DNA of 64,000 nt, taken from assembly GCF_000306115.2 (NCBI RefSeq), contig NZ_AKWX02000020.1, positions 434,001-498,000 on the forward strand, given 5' to 3'. The DNA comes from Leptospira wolffii serovar Khorat str. Khorat-H2. Its GTDB lineage: Bacteria; Spirochaetota; Leptospiria; Leptospirales; Leptospiraceae. A model generated the notes under the pieces. That model worked only from the letters and a program-made list of their open reading frames with translations. It was not told the DNA's origin and made no database searches. Below are positions 36,340-46,700 of the stretch, piece by piece. Every line of letters starts with the position of its first letter. Position 1 is the first letter of the stretch. Both the position numbers and the translations under genes were made by a program.

Positions 36340-37248
36340 ATGAAACAGATAGCTGCTATTTTCGCACTTACAACCATCGCAGCATGCGCCTCCACCGAGA
36401 CTCGTAGGAGTATCAGCGCATCCGGTGACCCGTCGGAAATTTTCTTCGAAAAGGAAATCGCACCGATGGACCAGGAATCCAAAAGGGATTTGATTTTAGC
36501 TAAGAATTCCTCCAGCCAAAGGGGTCTAGACGATCTTTTGGCTGATAATAAACCGGTTAAGGCTACTACCCCTTCCCGCCAGCAAGGCGGATCGACGGGA
36601 GAATTCGACGAAGTAGGATATTCTTCTTGGTACGGGCCGAAATTTCACGGTAAGCCTACCGCTAGCGGAGAAATTTTCGATAAAACGAAACTGACCGCAG
36701 CTCATCCTAGCCTTCCTTTGGGGTCAGTGGTTCGAGTTAAGAATCTAGAGAATGATAAGGAAGTTCTGGTTAAAGTTAACGATAGAGGACCTTTCGTGAA
36801 GGATAGAATTATCGATCTTTCCGAGAAGGCCGCCGAATCGCTGGAATTCAAGGATGTAGGAATCGCGAGAGTCGGTTTGATCGTAGTTAGCAAAGGCGGA
36901 GCCGGAGCGGAATCCGAGGACATGGAAGCTCTGGACGACGAAGACGCATTATTAAAAGAGAATAAACCTGAAAAACTAACTCCGAAAAAAGTCGTGGCCA
37001 CTCCCGCTCCTTTAGTGAAGGGAGCACCTAAAGGGCAAACGGTTCAGGTCGGAGTCTTTCGCAATAGTCGTTTGGCGGAGGATTATAGAAAGAATCTTTC
37101 GGCGGAATACGGAGAGAAAGTGTATCTATTCGAGAGAGATGGGATGTTCGTTTTACAAATGGGCGATTTTACGGATCGGGCCAAAGCGGATATTCTAAAA
37201 TCCAAACTGAAAGAGGACGGAGTAGACTGTTTTATTCCGAAGAAATAG
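36340..37248 (+). CDS. rlpA: RlpA-like septal lipoprotein with SPOR domain
   Basis: 302 residues from an ATG with AGAGG 6 bases upstream. Lipobox TIAAC (Cys16). A double-psi beta-barrel (about 88-185) shows the RlpA signature: YSSWYGPKFHGKPTASGE, LPLGSVVRVKN and VNDRGPF with the catalytic Asp region. A Pro/Lys linker then a SPOR domain (about 230-302), which binds denuded septal glycan. RlpA in other bacteria is a lytic transglycosylase at the divider. A perfect terminator follows. Confidence 0.9.
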   Translation: MKQIAAIFALTTIAACASTETRRSISASGDPSEIFFEKEIAPMDQESKRDLILAKNSSSQRGLDDLLADNKPVKATTPSRQQGGSTGEFDEVGYSSWYGPKFHGKPTASGEIFDKTKLTAAHPSLPLGSVVRVKNLENDKEVLVKVNDRGPFVKDRIIDLSEKAAESLEFKDVGIARVGLIVVSKGGAGAESEDMEALDDEDALLKENKPEKLTPKKVVATPAPLVKGAPKGQTVQVGVFRNSRLAEDYRKNLSAEYGEKVYLFERDGMFVLQMGDFTDRAKADILKSKLKEDGVDCFIPKK

Positions 37249-37274
37249 TTTCGTTTAGGATCTCGCTCTAAGAA

Positions 37275-37303
37275 AAAAGCCTCCGAATCGGAGGCTTTTT
37301 ATT
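37275..37303. terminator. Bidirectional intrinsic terminator
   Basis: GCCTCCG (37279-37285) pairs with CGGAGGC (37289-37295) around a 3-base loop, with an A-run before and T-run after. It ends rlpA on the plus strand and the small lipoprotein gene on the minus strand. Confidence 0.9.
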
Positions 37304-37322
37304 TTAGCGGAAGAATTCGGAA

Positions 37323-37586
37323 TTAATCCCTATGGGCCCTGCAACCTTTCATACTCATTCTACTGTCGCAAAAGGTCTTGGATAACTGGACGTAAGCCGG
37401 AGTGCAAGTACCTACTCCTTGTCCGCAGCCTGGATCGACGGCCAACATTAATGTGAAACACTCGTCATACTTTTTCAAATCGTCCGCGCAAAGATCCTCG
37501 TGATTTACTAATATTCCGCAATTAGAAAAAAGGACGAAGCTAAGCAGTATGCTTACGGACACTGACGTTATCTTTTTAAATTTCAT
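37323..37586 (-). CDS. Small cysteine-rich lipoprotein
   Basis: 87 residues with AGAGGG before the ATG. The signal ends in LFSNC (Cys23), a leptospiral-type lipobox. The mature part carries seven more Cys, likely forming disulfides in the periplasm or on the surface: they fall in DLCADD, DECFT, PGCGQG, GTCTPA, KTFCDS and KGCRAH. I do not recognise the family. It lies alone between two terminators. Confidence 0.75.
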   Translation of the reverse strand: MKFKKITSVSVSILLSFVLFSNCGILVNHEDLCADDLKKYDECFTLMLAVDPGCGQGVGTCTPAYVQLSKTFCDSRMSMKGCRAHRD

Positions 37587-37654
37587 AGACCCTCTAATAC
37601 ACTAACTATGTGTTTAAATAGTAGCCCAATTACTAGGAATCTAGGTCAGAATGT

Positions 37655-37681
37655 CAAAAAAATTACCGACTCGAAGTCGGT
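37655..37681 (-). terminator. Intrinsic terminator of cysE
   Basis: Read on the minus strand, ACCGACT and AGTCGGT (37665-37671 and 37675-37681) form a 7-bp stem with a 3-base loop, followed by AATTTTTTT. It lies just after the cysE stop. Confidence 0.85.
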
Positions 37682-37691
37682 TGGGGACGGA

Positions 37692-38405
37692 TTAAATTCC
37701 GTCTCCGTGGATGAATTGATTTAGTTCCTCTTCCTTTTTGCGATCCGGAATCGGCGCCTTTCCGTGCTTCTCCTTGGAATATAACTCGTTCACTTCCTTT
37801 TGGAGAGTTTCGATTTTCTCGACTAGGATAGAGAATACGCGGGTGACAGGATCCGGCAATTCTCCGTGATCCAACATACGTTCTCCTTCCTCTCCGAAAT
37901 CCACTCTGGATCTTACTACTTTTCCCGGTACACCCACTACGGTGCAATCCGGAGGGACATCTCGAAGTACGACGGAGCCGGCTCCGATTCGAACGTTATG
38001 CTCGATTGTGATATTTCCCAGAATTTTAGCTCCGGCGCCCACCACTACATTCTCCTTTAGGGTTGGATGGCGTTTTCCGGATTCCTTTCCGGTTCCGCCA
38101 AGAGTAACTCCTTGTAGGATGAGACATCCTTTTCCGATCTCGGCTGTTTCGCCGATTACGACTCCGTGGCCGTGATCGATAAAAATTCCGGATGCAATTT
38201 TAGCGCCCGGGTGGATATCTACTCCGGTTAGGAATCGGGCGAAGGTATTTATAAGGCGAGGAACTAAGGGGACCTTGCATTTATACAGAAAATGCGCTAC
38301 CGAATGGAACCATAGGGCGTGAAGACCCGGATAACATAAAACGACTTCGATATAGGATTTGGCCGCTGGGTCGTTCTTTCGGATCGCCTTTATATTCTCG
38401 AACAA
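37692..38405 (-). CDS. cysE: Serine O-acetyltransferase
   Basis: 237 residues from a TTG. CysE makes O-acetylserine from serine and acetyl-CoA, the committed step of cysteine synthesis. The N-terminus SYIEVVLCYPGLHALWFHSVAHFLY is the family start, and the left-handed hexapeptide helix (about 60-195) includes GIFIDHGHGVVIGETAEIG and QGVTLGGTGKESGKRHPTL. The C-terminal 40 residues are charged and lack the usual inhibitor-responsive IDE tail, so feedback control may differ. No strong ribosome-binding site is seen. Confidence 0.93.
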   Translation of the reverse strand: MFENIKAIRKNDPAAKSYIEVVLCYPGLHALWFHSVAHFLYKCKVPLVPRLINTFARFLTGVDIHPGAKIASGIFIDHGHGVVIGETAEIGKGCLILQGVTLGGTGKESGKRHPTLKENVVVGAGAKILGNITIEHNVRIGAGSVVLRDVPPDCTVVGVPGKVVRSRVDFGEEGERMLDHGELPDPVTRVFSILVEKIETLQKEVNELYSKEKHGKAPIPDRKKEEELNQFIHGDGI

Positions 38406-38549
38406 GTTGTTATCCCGATTTCCGTTCTATTTCTTTTGGAAGAATGATCGTCTGATGAATAGACTCTGGAAAATCGGTTTCCTATGTAAAGGAGGAATCG
38501 TTTTGCAGGGGAACCGAATGAAAATCGCTGAAAAAGCGGGGACTTTCCT

Positions 38550-39494
38550 TTGAACAGACCGAGGTACGGCCTCCATCTATCTTTATTCGTTCTCACATTT
38601 CTCACCTTAACCTTTCAGGGAGATCTTCTTTCTCTTCCTGGTAAGCGTTGGGAGGAGATGATGCGAATTCTACTCATCCAGTGGCCTTACTCAGTGTCCT
38701 TGCTTTTGATTCTTCTTTGCCACGAGATGGGACATTACACTGCCGCTAGATATTACGGTATTCGGGCGACTCTTCCATTTTTCATTCCTATGCCGATGTC
38801 GCCGGTAGGGACAATGGGCGCGGTGATTAAAATATTGGAGCCGATTCGAAATAAGATCCAACTTTTCGATATAGGCATCTGGGGTCCCGCTATGAGTCTT
38901 TTCTTATCCCTTCCCTGTCTATGGATCGGTTTGCATTTTTCCACACTGGAATCGATCTCCGACCAAATGGCTCAACTCGCTGCGGATTCCGATCGTGCAG
39001 GACTACGACTCGGCAACAGTTTACTAGTGTATTGGTCCTCTCAGAAAATACTAGGCCCTTTCGATTCGGCATTATATACGGTGGATTATCATCCTCTTGC
39101 GTTCGCCGGTTGGGTAGGACTTCTTGTGACCGCATTGAACCTTCTTCCCTTCGGACAATTGGACGGGGGTCATATAATTTACTCTTTGGCGGGCGAGAGA
39201 TATAGAAAGTGGATTTATTATCTATTTTCCCTGTTTCTATTGCTTTCGATTTGGAATTATTCGTGGATCTTTTGGGGATTGATCATCTATTATTTTATTC
39301 GAGTGGAACATCCCTACGTCCCGGACAGTCCGATTCCGATGGATAAATACCGCAAATATTTCGGTTGGGCGATGTTGCTATCCTTAGTGTTTATCTTTCC
39401 GATTTCCCCTTTCGAAGTGGTTACGAATTCCGGAGTGCAATCTAGCTTGGGAGAGGATATCTGGAATACAATAAAAAGCTTATTTGATATATGA
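38550..39494 (+). CDS. M50-family site-2-type membrane protease
   Basis: 314 residues from a TTG, chosen because the next ATG would remove the first membrane helix. The zinc motif HEMGH is at 58-62 and the third ligand region NLLPFGQLDGGH near residues 197-208, both classical for S2P/RseP-like intramembrane proteases. About six membrane helices. There is no PDZ domain, so it is the short form. The 3' end overlaps the next gene by ATGA, suggesting they are co-translated. Confidence 0.88.
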   Translation: MNRPRYGLHLSLFVLTFLTLTFQGDLLSLPGKRWEEMMRILLIQWPYSVSLLLILLCHEMGHYTAARYYGIRATLPFFIPMPMSPVGTMGAVIKILEPIRNKIQLFDIGIWGPAMSLFLSLPCLWIGLHFSTLESISDQMAQLAADSDRAGLRLGNSLLVYWSSQKILGPFDSALYTVDYHPLAFAGWVGLLVTALNLLPFGQLDGGHIIYSLAGERYRKWIYYLFSLFLLLSIWNYSWIFWGLIIYYFIRVEHPYVPDSPIPMDKYRKYFGWAMLLSLVFIFPISPFEVVTNSGVQSSLGEDIWNTIKSLFDI

Positions 39495-40939
39495 AAACGA
39501 ATCGAGTCTTACTTTCTATTCCCTTAATTTTATTATTCTTCCTTTTTCCCATCCATTCTCAAGAAGAAGGAGATGTGGATATCCAACTTACGGAGAATCC
39601 TTACGGTCTTTCCTACGATGGAACGAATTTCTGGTTCGCAGATAGCAAGCGTAGGGCGATCATCAAAGTGGACCCTACCGGCAGACAGGAAGCGTATAAC
39701 TTGGGAATCCCTTTCATTGCCGGATTGAATTTCGATTCGAGAGAAGGTAGAGTCTTCGTAGCTACTAAGAGAATGGTCCTTAAGATAGAACCGAATACTG
39801 GAGGTGTGACGGAGCGCATTGCGGTCCCGATTGATAAAATCGGAGGTATTGCCAATTACCAAAATTATCTCTATATTCTGGATGCGGATAGCGGAAAGAT
39901 CACCATCTACGATAAGGGAACCCAAACATTTCTAGGAGGCTTTCCCACCGATAGAGCGGAACCGAAAGATATTTGCTTTGCCCGGGATAGTCTTTGGGTA
40001 ACCGATTCTTCCGACGGAAACGTTTATAGATACGATCCCACCAACGGAAAGATCACGGGTTCCGTCCGGGCACCTTCCAAGGATATTCGAGGCATTGCCA
40101 TTCTAGGAAGTAGAATTTACGTAGTGGATAGAACGAGTCGTGAAGTGAAAAAAATCTCCTTCGTCGAGACCGATCGCTTTCTTTCTTCCGGAGAAGCGAC
40201 TTATCTGATCAACGTGAAATTGAAGTATTCTTTGGACGATCCCACTCTAGTAGGCGGAACCTTGGGTTTACTTCCTCCTCCGACAACGGAACACCAAAGA
40301 ATCCGGAATATGAAGACCAAAGATCCTAAGTTTAAAGGAGATAGCGTTTTAGGGGTTCGAGCTCTATCTAAAAAATTGGGTATAGACGATCCTAAAGGAT
40401 CCCAGTCTTTAGAATATCATTTCGAGGCAAGAACTACTAACGTTCGTTATTATGTGATCGACGATTTTTTAAAGAAGAAGGAAGAGATTCCGACGGACTT
40501 GGCTCCTTTTACCAAAAATAAGGTCACTGTAAAGGATAAGGCCGCCAGTTATTTCATCGATAAGATCTTCGATGCGAGGCTATTCCGATCCGATTGGGAC
40601 GGATTGAAAAAGTCTCTTTCGGATTCCGGCATTCCGATCCGACCTGTAAAAACGATTTCCTTCGCTAATCCTGCTAGTCCTGCTTTCAAGGATACATTGG
40701 ACATTTACATACCTGGTTTCGGGTGGGTGCCGATTTCTACCATTCGACCCGAAAAAATAGAATCCTCCCGTTCTTATCAAAAAGGGGAGGATGTAGTGGA
40801 TCTATTCAGGAGCGAAGGTTGGAGCGGCTTACCTTCTCCTCTTTTGTACAAAGCCAAGGATTCCGACTTTTGGAAACCGATTCCCGCGGAGATAGAAATT
40901 TCCATTCTTCCCAAGGGAACGGACCTTTCCTCTAACTGA
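39491..40939 (+). CDS. Secreted beta-propeller protein (NHL-like) with unknown C-terminal domain
   Basis: 482 residues. Signal peptide (about 1-24). NHL/SMP-30-like blades (about 30-235) show repeats such as LTENPYGLSYDGTNFWFAD and GGIANYQNYLYILDADSGKI. The C-terminal half (about 250-482) contains FEARTTNVRYYVIDDF and an IPGFGWVPI stretch that recalls transglutaminase-like folds, but the Cys-His-Asp triad is not clear. Coupled by ATGA to an upstream membrane protease gene. The 3' end overlaps the convergent MATE gene by 8 bases. Confidence 0.78.
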   Translation: MKTNRVLLSIPLILLFFLFPIHSQEEGDVDIQLTENPYGLSYDGTNFWFADSKRRAIIKVDPTGRQEAYNLGIPFIAGLNFDSREGRVFVATKRMVLKIEPNTGGVTERIAVPIDKIGGIANYQNYLYILDADSGKITIYDKGTQTFLGGFPTDRAEPKDICFARDSLWVTDSSDGNVYRYDPTNGKITGSVRAPSKDIRGIAILGSRIYVVDRTSREVKKISFVETDRFLSSGEATYLINVKLKYSLDDPTLVGGTLGLLPPPTTEHQRIRNMKTKDPKFKGDSVLGVRALSKKLGIDDPKGSQSLEYHFEARTTNVRYYVIDDFLKKKEEIPTDLAPFTKNKVTVKDKAASYFIDKIFDARLFRSDWDGLKKSLSDSGIPIRPVKTISFANPASPAFKDTLDIYIPGFGWVPISTIRPEKIESSRSYQKGEDVVDLFRSEGWSGLPSPLLYKAKDSDFWKPIPAEIEISILPKGTDLSSN

Positions 40940-42245
40940 ACGATTCCGATTTTTGTAGGAAGAGTTTTTTATACGCCACGTAACCTAGCGTGACGGATCT
41001 TCCGAGCATATAGGTCGCGAGCGAAAACCAGAGTAGATGATTGTCGGCTTCTTTCTTTCCCCAAAGAGCAAATGGCAGGAAGAATATTAGAGAACTGACG
41101 AACATCGAGTTTCTGAGAATTCTGCCTTCGGACAGTCCCAGAAAAAAACCATCGAGAATAAATGCCACCGAACCGAAGACAAGAATCGGCACTAGCCATA
41201 GGCTGTATTCTTTCGCGATTCTTACCACTTCGCGAGTCTTACTGATCCAGCCGAAGGTTTGGTCTGGAAAAATTAGAACTACAAAAGAGAATAGGAATGC
41301 TATGGATAGTCCGCTCCAGATTCCTAATTTCAAAATTCTCCATAATCCGTTTCGATCCCGGCTTCCTTTTAAATTTCCCGAAATCGTTTCGGTCGCTAAC
41401 GCGGCTCCGTCTATCCAAAATGCTCCTACTAAAATGAATTCATGGAGAATCGCATTTGCCGCCAGAGTATAAGAGCCGAGGCCCGAGCTGAAATTTCGAA
41501 AAATACTGAATGTCGAAATCAGTAATACTGTTCGGATCATGATATCGGAATTTAAAGATAGAAGAGAACGAAATCCCTTTAGATCGAATACCCCTTCCGA
41601 TCGAAAAGCGCGGAGTATCCCATCTTTTTCCTTTAGTAGGAAGAGTAAAAAGAAAAGTAGCATTAGATACTGGCTGATGGTCGTTGCGAGTCCGGCTCCT
41701 TCCGATTTCCATCCCAAATGAAGAATGAACCAGATATTTAAGAGAAAATTGGAGACGTTTGCGACTGCAGTCGCGATGAGAGCGATAACGCTCTGGGATT
41801 TTCCCAGAAACCAACCTGTAAGAACGAAGTTGCACATGACCGCCGGAGTACTATAGATTCTTGCATCGAAATATTCCAAGCCCGCGCTCTTCACATCCGC
41901 TTCTCCCTCTAAAAAAAGAAAACCGAAATCGCGGATCTGATTTTTGAATACCAAAATGATTGCCCCGATGATGAGAGATAGAGCTCCTGATTTCAAAAGA
42001 AGGCGCCCCGATTCTATTTTATTTTCTCCGCCTTCGGACTGGGCGGTGAGGCCTGTCGTACTCATCCTAAGAAAGGAGAAGGCCCAGAAGAGATAGTAAA
42101 ATAGAATATTGGAGAGAGCGACTCCTGCCATGAAAGTATGAGTCTCCAATTGTCCCAATATGGCGGTATCGGCAAGGCCGGTTAAAGGAACGGTAAGATT
42201 TGTAAGAATATTATAGAAAGTAAGTCGGAAGAATTTTTGATCCAA
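40932..42245 (-). CDS. MATE-family efflux transporter (DinF-like)
   Basis: 437 residues, about twelve membrane segments. The N-terminal stretch NILTNLTVPLTGLADTAILGQL is the MATE opening seen in DinF-type pumps. They use sodium or proton gradients to expel cationic drugs or metabolites. It is the second gene after the dicarboxylate/amino-acid symporter (7-base gap). Substrate unknown. Confidence 0.9.
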   Translation of the reverse strand: MDQKFFRLTFYNILTNLTVPLTGLADTAILGQLETHTFMAGVALSNILFYYLFWAFSFLRMSTTGLTAQSEGGENKIESGRLLLKSGALSLIIGAIILVFKNQIRDFGFLFLEGEADVKSAGLEYFDARIYSTPAVMCNFVLTGWFLGKSQSVIALIATAVANVSNFLLNIWFILHLGWKSEGAGLATTISQYLMLLFFLLFLLKEKDGILRAFRSEGVFDLKGFRSLLSLNSDIMIRTVLLISTFSIFRNFSSGLGSYTLAANAILHEFILVGAFWIDGAALATETISGNLKGSRDRNGLWRILKLGIWSGLSIAFLFSFVVLIFPDQTFGWISKTREVVRIAKEYSLWLVPILVFGSVAFILDGFFLGLSEGRILRNSMFVSSLIFFLPFALWGKKEADNHLLWFSLATYMLGRSVTLGYVAYKKLFLQKSESFS

Positions 42246-42252
42246 GAACGAA

Positions 42253-43554
42253 TTAAGATCCTTTTTCTTCCAGCTTCTGGAAGACGTTACAAGCGGTAAG
42301 ATCGCCGGTGATATTCACTGTCGTTCTGCACATATCCAATATTCTATCCACGCCCAAAATGATTCCGATTCCTTCCGTCGGAACGCCCGCACCCGAGAGA
42401 ATAGAAGCTAGAATTACGATCCCCAAACCGGGAGTACTAGGTGTTCCTATAGACGCCACGACTGTGGCGACTAGAATGAATAGAATTTTTGCAACGGTAA
42501 GTTCTATGCCGTAGACTTGGGAGAGAAAGATCGTAGCGACCGCTTGATAGAGAGCCGTTCCGTCCATATTGATCGTAGCGCCTAGGGGGAGAATGAATTC
42601 GGCGATCTTTCGAGGCACTTTCATCTTCTCAATTCCGGTCTTTAAGCTGAAGGGCAGAACTGCGGCGGAACTGGAAGTTGAGAAAGCCAAAAGCATCACC
42701 TCTCCTGCTTGTTTAAAAAACCAGAAAGGACTCTTGCGCGCAAAAAAGATGAGAATCAGGGAATACATGAGAAGAACTAAAGCAAGTCCTCCTAAGACGG
42801 TCAGGAAATAGACCCCTAGACTTAAGAGAACCTTGATGCCTATCTTTGCCGTAATTTGAGCGATCAATCCGAAGACCGCATAAGGAGCCAATTGCATCGC
42901 CCAATCTACAAAAATCATACTAGTCCGAAATATTGCGTTAATGACCGGTAAAACATGTTGGGAGCTTTCCTTCTCGATGGATAATAGCGCTATTCCGACT
43001 AGCAGAGCGAGAAGAACGACCCCGAGCATGTCTCCGTTCGCGAAAGTCTGGAAAGGATTTCTGGGAAGAACGGAAAGTAGTAGATCCGGAAATTTATCTA
43101 GGCTAATAGGCTCCGAATTCGCCGGGATTTTGGAGGATGGGGCAGCCGGAATTCCGGCAGTGTCCACGAAGCTTCCCGGTTGGATTAGGGTTCCGATACC
43201 GATACCGATGCCTACGGCAAGAAAGGTAGTCATAACGAAGTAGCCGAAGACTCTTAGGCCGAAACTTTTGAGATTTTCTAATGTTTCTCCCGCATGTATC
43301 CCGAGTAAAATCGAACAAAACACCAGTGGGATCATGATAATCTGAAGTAGAATAAGGAAAAAATGCCCGGGGAGACCCAACCAGGAGGTTAAGGCTTTGG
43401 AGAATTCGGCTGAGACGAACTGATTTTCGGGACTCAGATAGAGCCCGGTCAAGAATCCGCCGAATAACCCGATAAGGACTCGTAGCCACAGTTTTTCCTT
43501 TAACATCCGTTTGAGACGGAAACTCAAAGACTTCATCGGTTCTTCAGTCGGCAT
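42253..43554 (-). CDS. Dicarboxylate/amino-acid:cation symporter (DAACS/GltP family)
   Basis: 433 residues. Glutamate/aspartate or C4-dicarboxylate uptake with sodium or protons. Family marks: the serine-rich AFSTSSSAAVLPFSLK (re-entrant loop), LPLGATINMDGTALYQAV and the C-terminal VDRILDMCRTTVNITGDL near 395-415. It could start at the ATG at 43554 or at 43536. Followed after 7 bases by the MATE gene. Known family members include gltP, dctA; the exact substrate is not shown. Confidence 0.92.
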   Translation of the reverse strand: MPTEEPMKSLSFRLKRMLKEKLWLRVLIGLFGGFLTGLYLSPENQFVSAEFSKALTSWLGLPGHFFLILLQIIMIPLVFCSILLGIHAGETLENLKSFGLRVFGYFVMTTFLAVGIGIGIGTLIQPGSFVDTAGIPAAPSSKIPANSEPISLDKFPDLLLSVLPRNPFQTFANGDMLGVVLLALLVGIALLSIEKESSQHVLPVINAIFRTSMIFVDWAMQLAPYAVFGLIAQITAKIGIKVLLSLGVYFLTVLGGLALVLLMYSLILIFFARKSPFWFFKQAGEVMLLAFSTSSSAAVLPFSLKTGIEKMKVPRKIAEFILPLGATINMDGTALYQAVATIFLSQVYGIELTVAKILFILVATVVASIGTPSTPGLGIVILASILSGAGVPTEGIGIILGVDRILDMCRTTVNITGDLTACNVFQKLEEKGS

Positions 43555-43699
43555 GCATGACAGAATAGGAGGCTTGTTCTTATTTTTCTATTGATTTTTC
43601 CCTTTTCAAAATGATAGTGAAGGCTTCAGCCGTTTTTTCGCCTCTTTCGGGAATTGGATTTCTTCGGAAGGCAAATCAAAAATAAAGACTCGGCTTTGC

Positions 43700-43731
43700 G
43701 TCGGTTTTCGATGACCGGAATTCGAACCGAC
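43700..43731 (+). promoter_or_regulatory. Inverted repeat before the first SpoIIE phosphatase gene
   Basis: GTCGGTT (43700-43706) and AACCGAC (43725-43731) are perfect complements, with an inner TTCGA pairing possible. The dyad ends 11 bases before the ATG, overlapping the leader, and has no T-run, so an operator or RNA switch is more likely than a terminator. Confidence 0.3.
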
Positions 43732-43742
43732 TACGGGAGTTT

Positions 43743-46700
43743 ATGGGGTTTAATCCGCTGTCTTGGGACCAGGTCCTTTTTAACTACTATTCTTTCGGAA
43801 GTTTATTGGTCACGTTGACCACCCTTTTCCTCGGCGTTTTCTTTTTAACGCTCCGAAACAAAACGATCGCCACCACTTATCTAGGAATCGGATTCATTTT
43901 CCTTACCGTTTTCGAGACCGGATATTTTCTAGCGGCGATTCTTTATCATCCTTGGGCGGCTTATCATAGATGGCTAACGGGCGGTTTTATTCTTCCCGCA
44001 CTTGCCAGCTATACCCAATTCCTACTTCGCTTTCCGGGAAACAGCAACCAGAGAATCGCTAAATGGGTTCTGATCGCAGAATACTCCGTCTGGGGAATTT
44101 CCGTAGCCTTATTCATTTATCTTACCGGTATTTCGGAAAAGATTTATCACTTTACTGCCCATCACTGGGACTTTAACGCTTACGATGCGAGTCGTTATCT
44201 GGCGATCGTGATCGTTCTATTCTCCTTAGTGGGATTTATCATTATTCCTGCTTGGCGAGTCATCGTTACCAAGGACAAGAGAAGAATCGCGCTTTTAATG
44301 TTCACTATCGGATTCTTGATCGCCGCGATTTATCCGAATATCTCCAACTTCCTGAGTCGCGACGGGGTGATGGAACGTTCCACTTATATCACTTCCAATA
44401 CGATCTTCTTCCTGACCGCATTTTCGTTCTTGGTGATCGCCTTCATCAATAATAGCGCGGAACGGACTACTTTTATGGTTAAGATCGTGGGTATTACGCT
44501 ATTCACGATTTGTTTGATCGTTCAGGCCTTGGTTTATATATCCAGCCAAGAAAAGGACGCAGAATACGATAGTTTACGTTTAGTGAATATAGAAAGAGTG
44601 ACCGAAAACGGGGTCAAATCCGCGGACATAGAATATATTCTGAAATGGGACGATAACAAGGATAGCATGGACTTGTCGGGTTACGATTCCAAATTGGATT
44701 TGGACCTGAAGCAATCCGAAACTGACTTACAGAACGTAGCGATTTACGAAGAAATTCGGAATTTGGACGATCAGAATTTCAAACCTTCTTTGGATTCCCT
44801 TCTTTCTAAAAGCCATTCTTATTTTGGCGGTTACAAGAGAGTGATTAAGGATTTGGTTTCCTCCAATTCTCAACTTTCTTCTGCGGAACTCAAGGCTCTG
44901 ATCGTATCCAATGCGGAAGTATGGAATAAGAATGCCTTCGTGACCACGAATAAATTAGAGGGTCTATCCGAGGGATCGTTCTGCAAAGACGGGCGGAATC
45001 TGATCAAATCGTTGGGCTCCGCTGAGAACGCGTTTAAAGAGGAGATATTCTCTCATTGGTCCGAAGATTGTCTCTGGGACGGAAAGAAGCTGGAATACAG
45101 GCCTCTTAAATCCGAAATTCTACGTTACTTTAGATATTTTAAGCCGAGCGAGACCCGCCACTATCGTAGGAGTAATGACGGATTGGGCCATTATGTGGCT
45201 TTCATGAAATTCGATCCTAAAAAGTCGGAACTGAGCGAAGTAGGCTTCTCCTATAGAGTGTATCGCGAATTCATGCACCCAACGGCGGTGAAGCAAACCA
45301 TCATCTTGCTCTCCGTGCTATTCGTAGTATTGGCGTTATTCCCCTTATTCTTCAAAAACAGTCTCGTCGATCCTTTGAATAGCTTACTCTCCGGTGTGGA
45401 GAAAGTGAATAAAGGAGATCTGGACGTTGTGGTTCCCGTAAAGGTTCGGGACGAAATCGGATTCTTAGCGGACTCCTTCAATGCCATGGTTTCCTCCATC
45501 AAACAGGCAAGAAGGGAATTGCAGGATTATGCGGAAAACCTGGAAGAGAAAGTCAGGGAAAGAACCCGAGAAGTCCAGGAAAAGATGGAAGAGGTGCAAA
45601 GACTCAAAGTCCAGCAGGACGGTGACTACTTCCTTACTTCCTTACTTGCGAAGCCATTATTCTATAACGCGAATAAATCCAAGTTGGTATCCACCGATTT
45701 CATCATTCGTCAGAAGAAGCAATTCGAGTTTAGAGGAAAGCACTCCGACCTGGGCGGAGATATCTGCGTCACAGGAAATCTTAGATTGGGACGTCCCGAT
45801 TCCTTCAAACGCTATACGGTATCCATGAACGGGGATGCTATGGGAAAATCCATGCAGGGCGCCGGTGGAGCCTTGGTGATGGGAGTCGTTATGAACTCCA
45901 TTCTGGCCCGCTCCGCGGCGAATAATCGCATCTTGGAAGCCACACCGGAGCAATGGCTAGCCGAGGTTTACAACGAAATCCATGCGGTATTCAAATCCTT
46001 TAACGGATCCATGGTGATCTCCGCAGCCTTGTATTTGGTCGAAGACGAGACCGGAAAAGTCTGGTATTTCAATGCGGAACATCCTTATTCCGTTCTCTAT
46101 CGGGACGGCAAGGCTAGTTTTATAGAAGACGGATTGACTCTCCGAAAATTGGGATTGGATTCCGAATTCGAATTTAAGGTAAGAAGTTTCCAACTGAAGA
46201 AGGGAGACGTGCTGATCCTGGGATCGGACGGTCGGGACGACGTGGATCTGACTCCCGAGGAAACCATTCGAACGATCAACGAGGACGAGATGCTTTTCCT
46301 TCGCCATGTGGAACATGCAAAGGCCAATTTGGAAGATATCGAAATCGAAATCCGCAAAACCGGAGAACTTACGGACGACCTTTCCTTATTGAAGATAGAA
46401 TTCCAGGGCGAACCTAAAAAAGACGAAATCGAAGATATTTTCGACGATTCCGATCATATAGACAAGGCGCTCAATACGGATTCAGTCTACGAAGAAGCGC
46501 GAAAAATGTATAAGACCGGTAGATTAGAAGAGGCTCTCGAGTTACTCAAGACCGGTTATTTGCATGATAGTGCCAATCAGAAATTGAACAAATTATTGGG
46601 TCTCTTAAGCTTTAAAGGAAAGGATTATTCTACCGCTGTAGAGGTTCTGAATAATTATCTCAGCTCGGATCCCGATCTACACGAGTACTGGTTCTATCTG

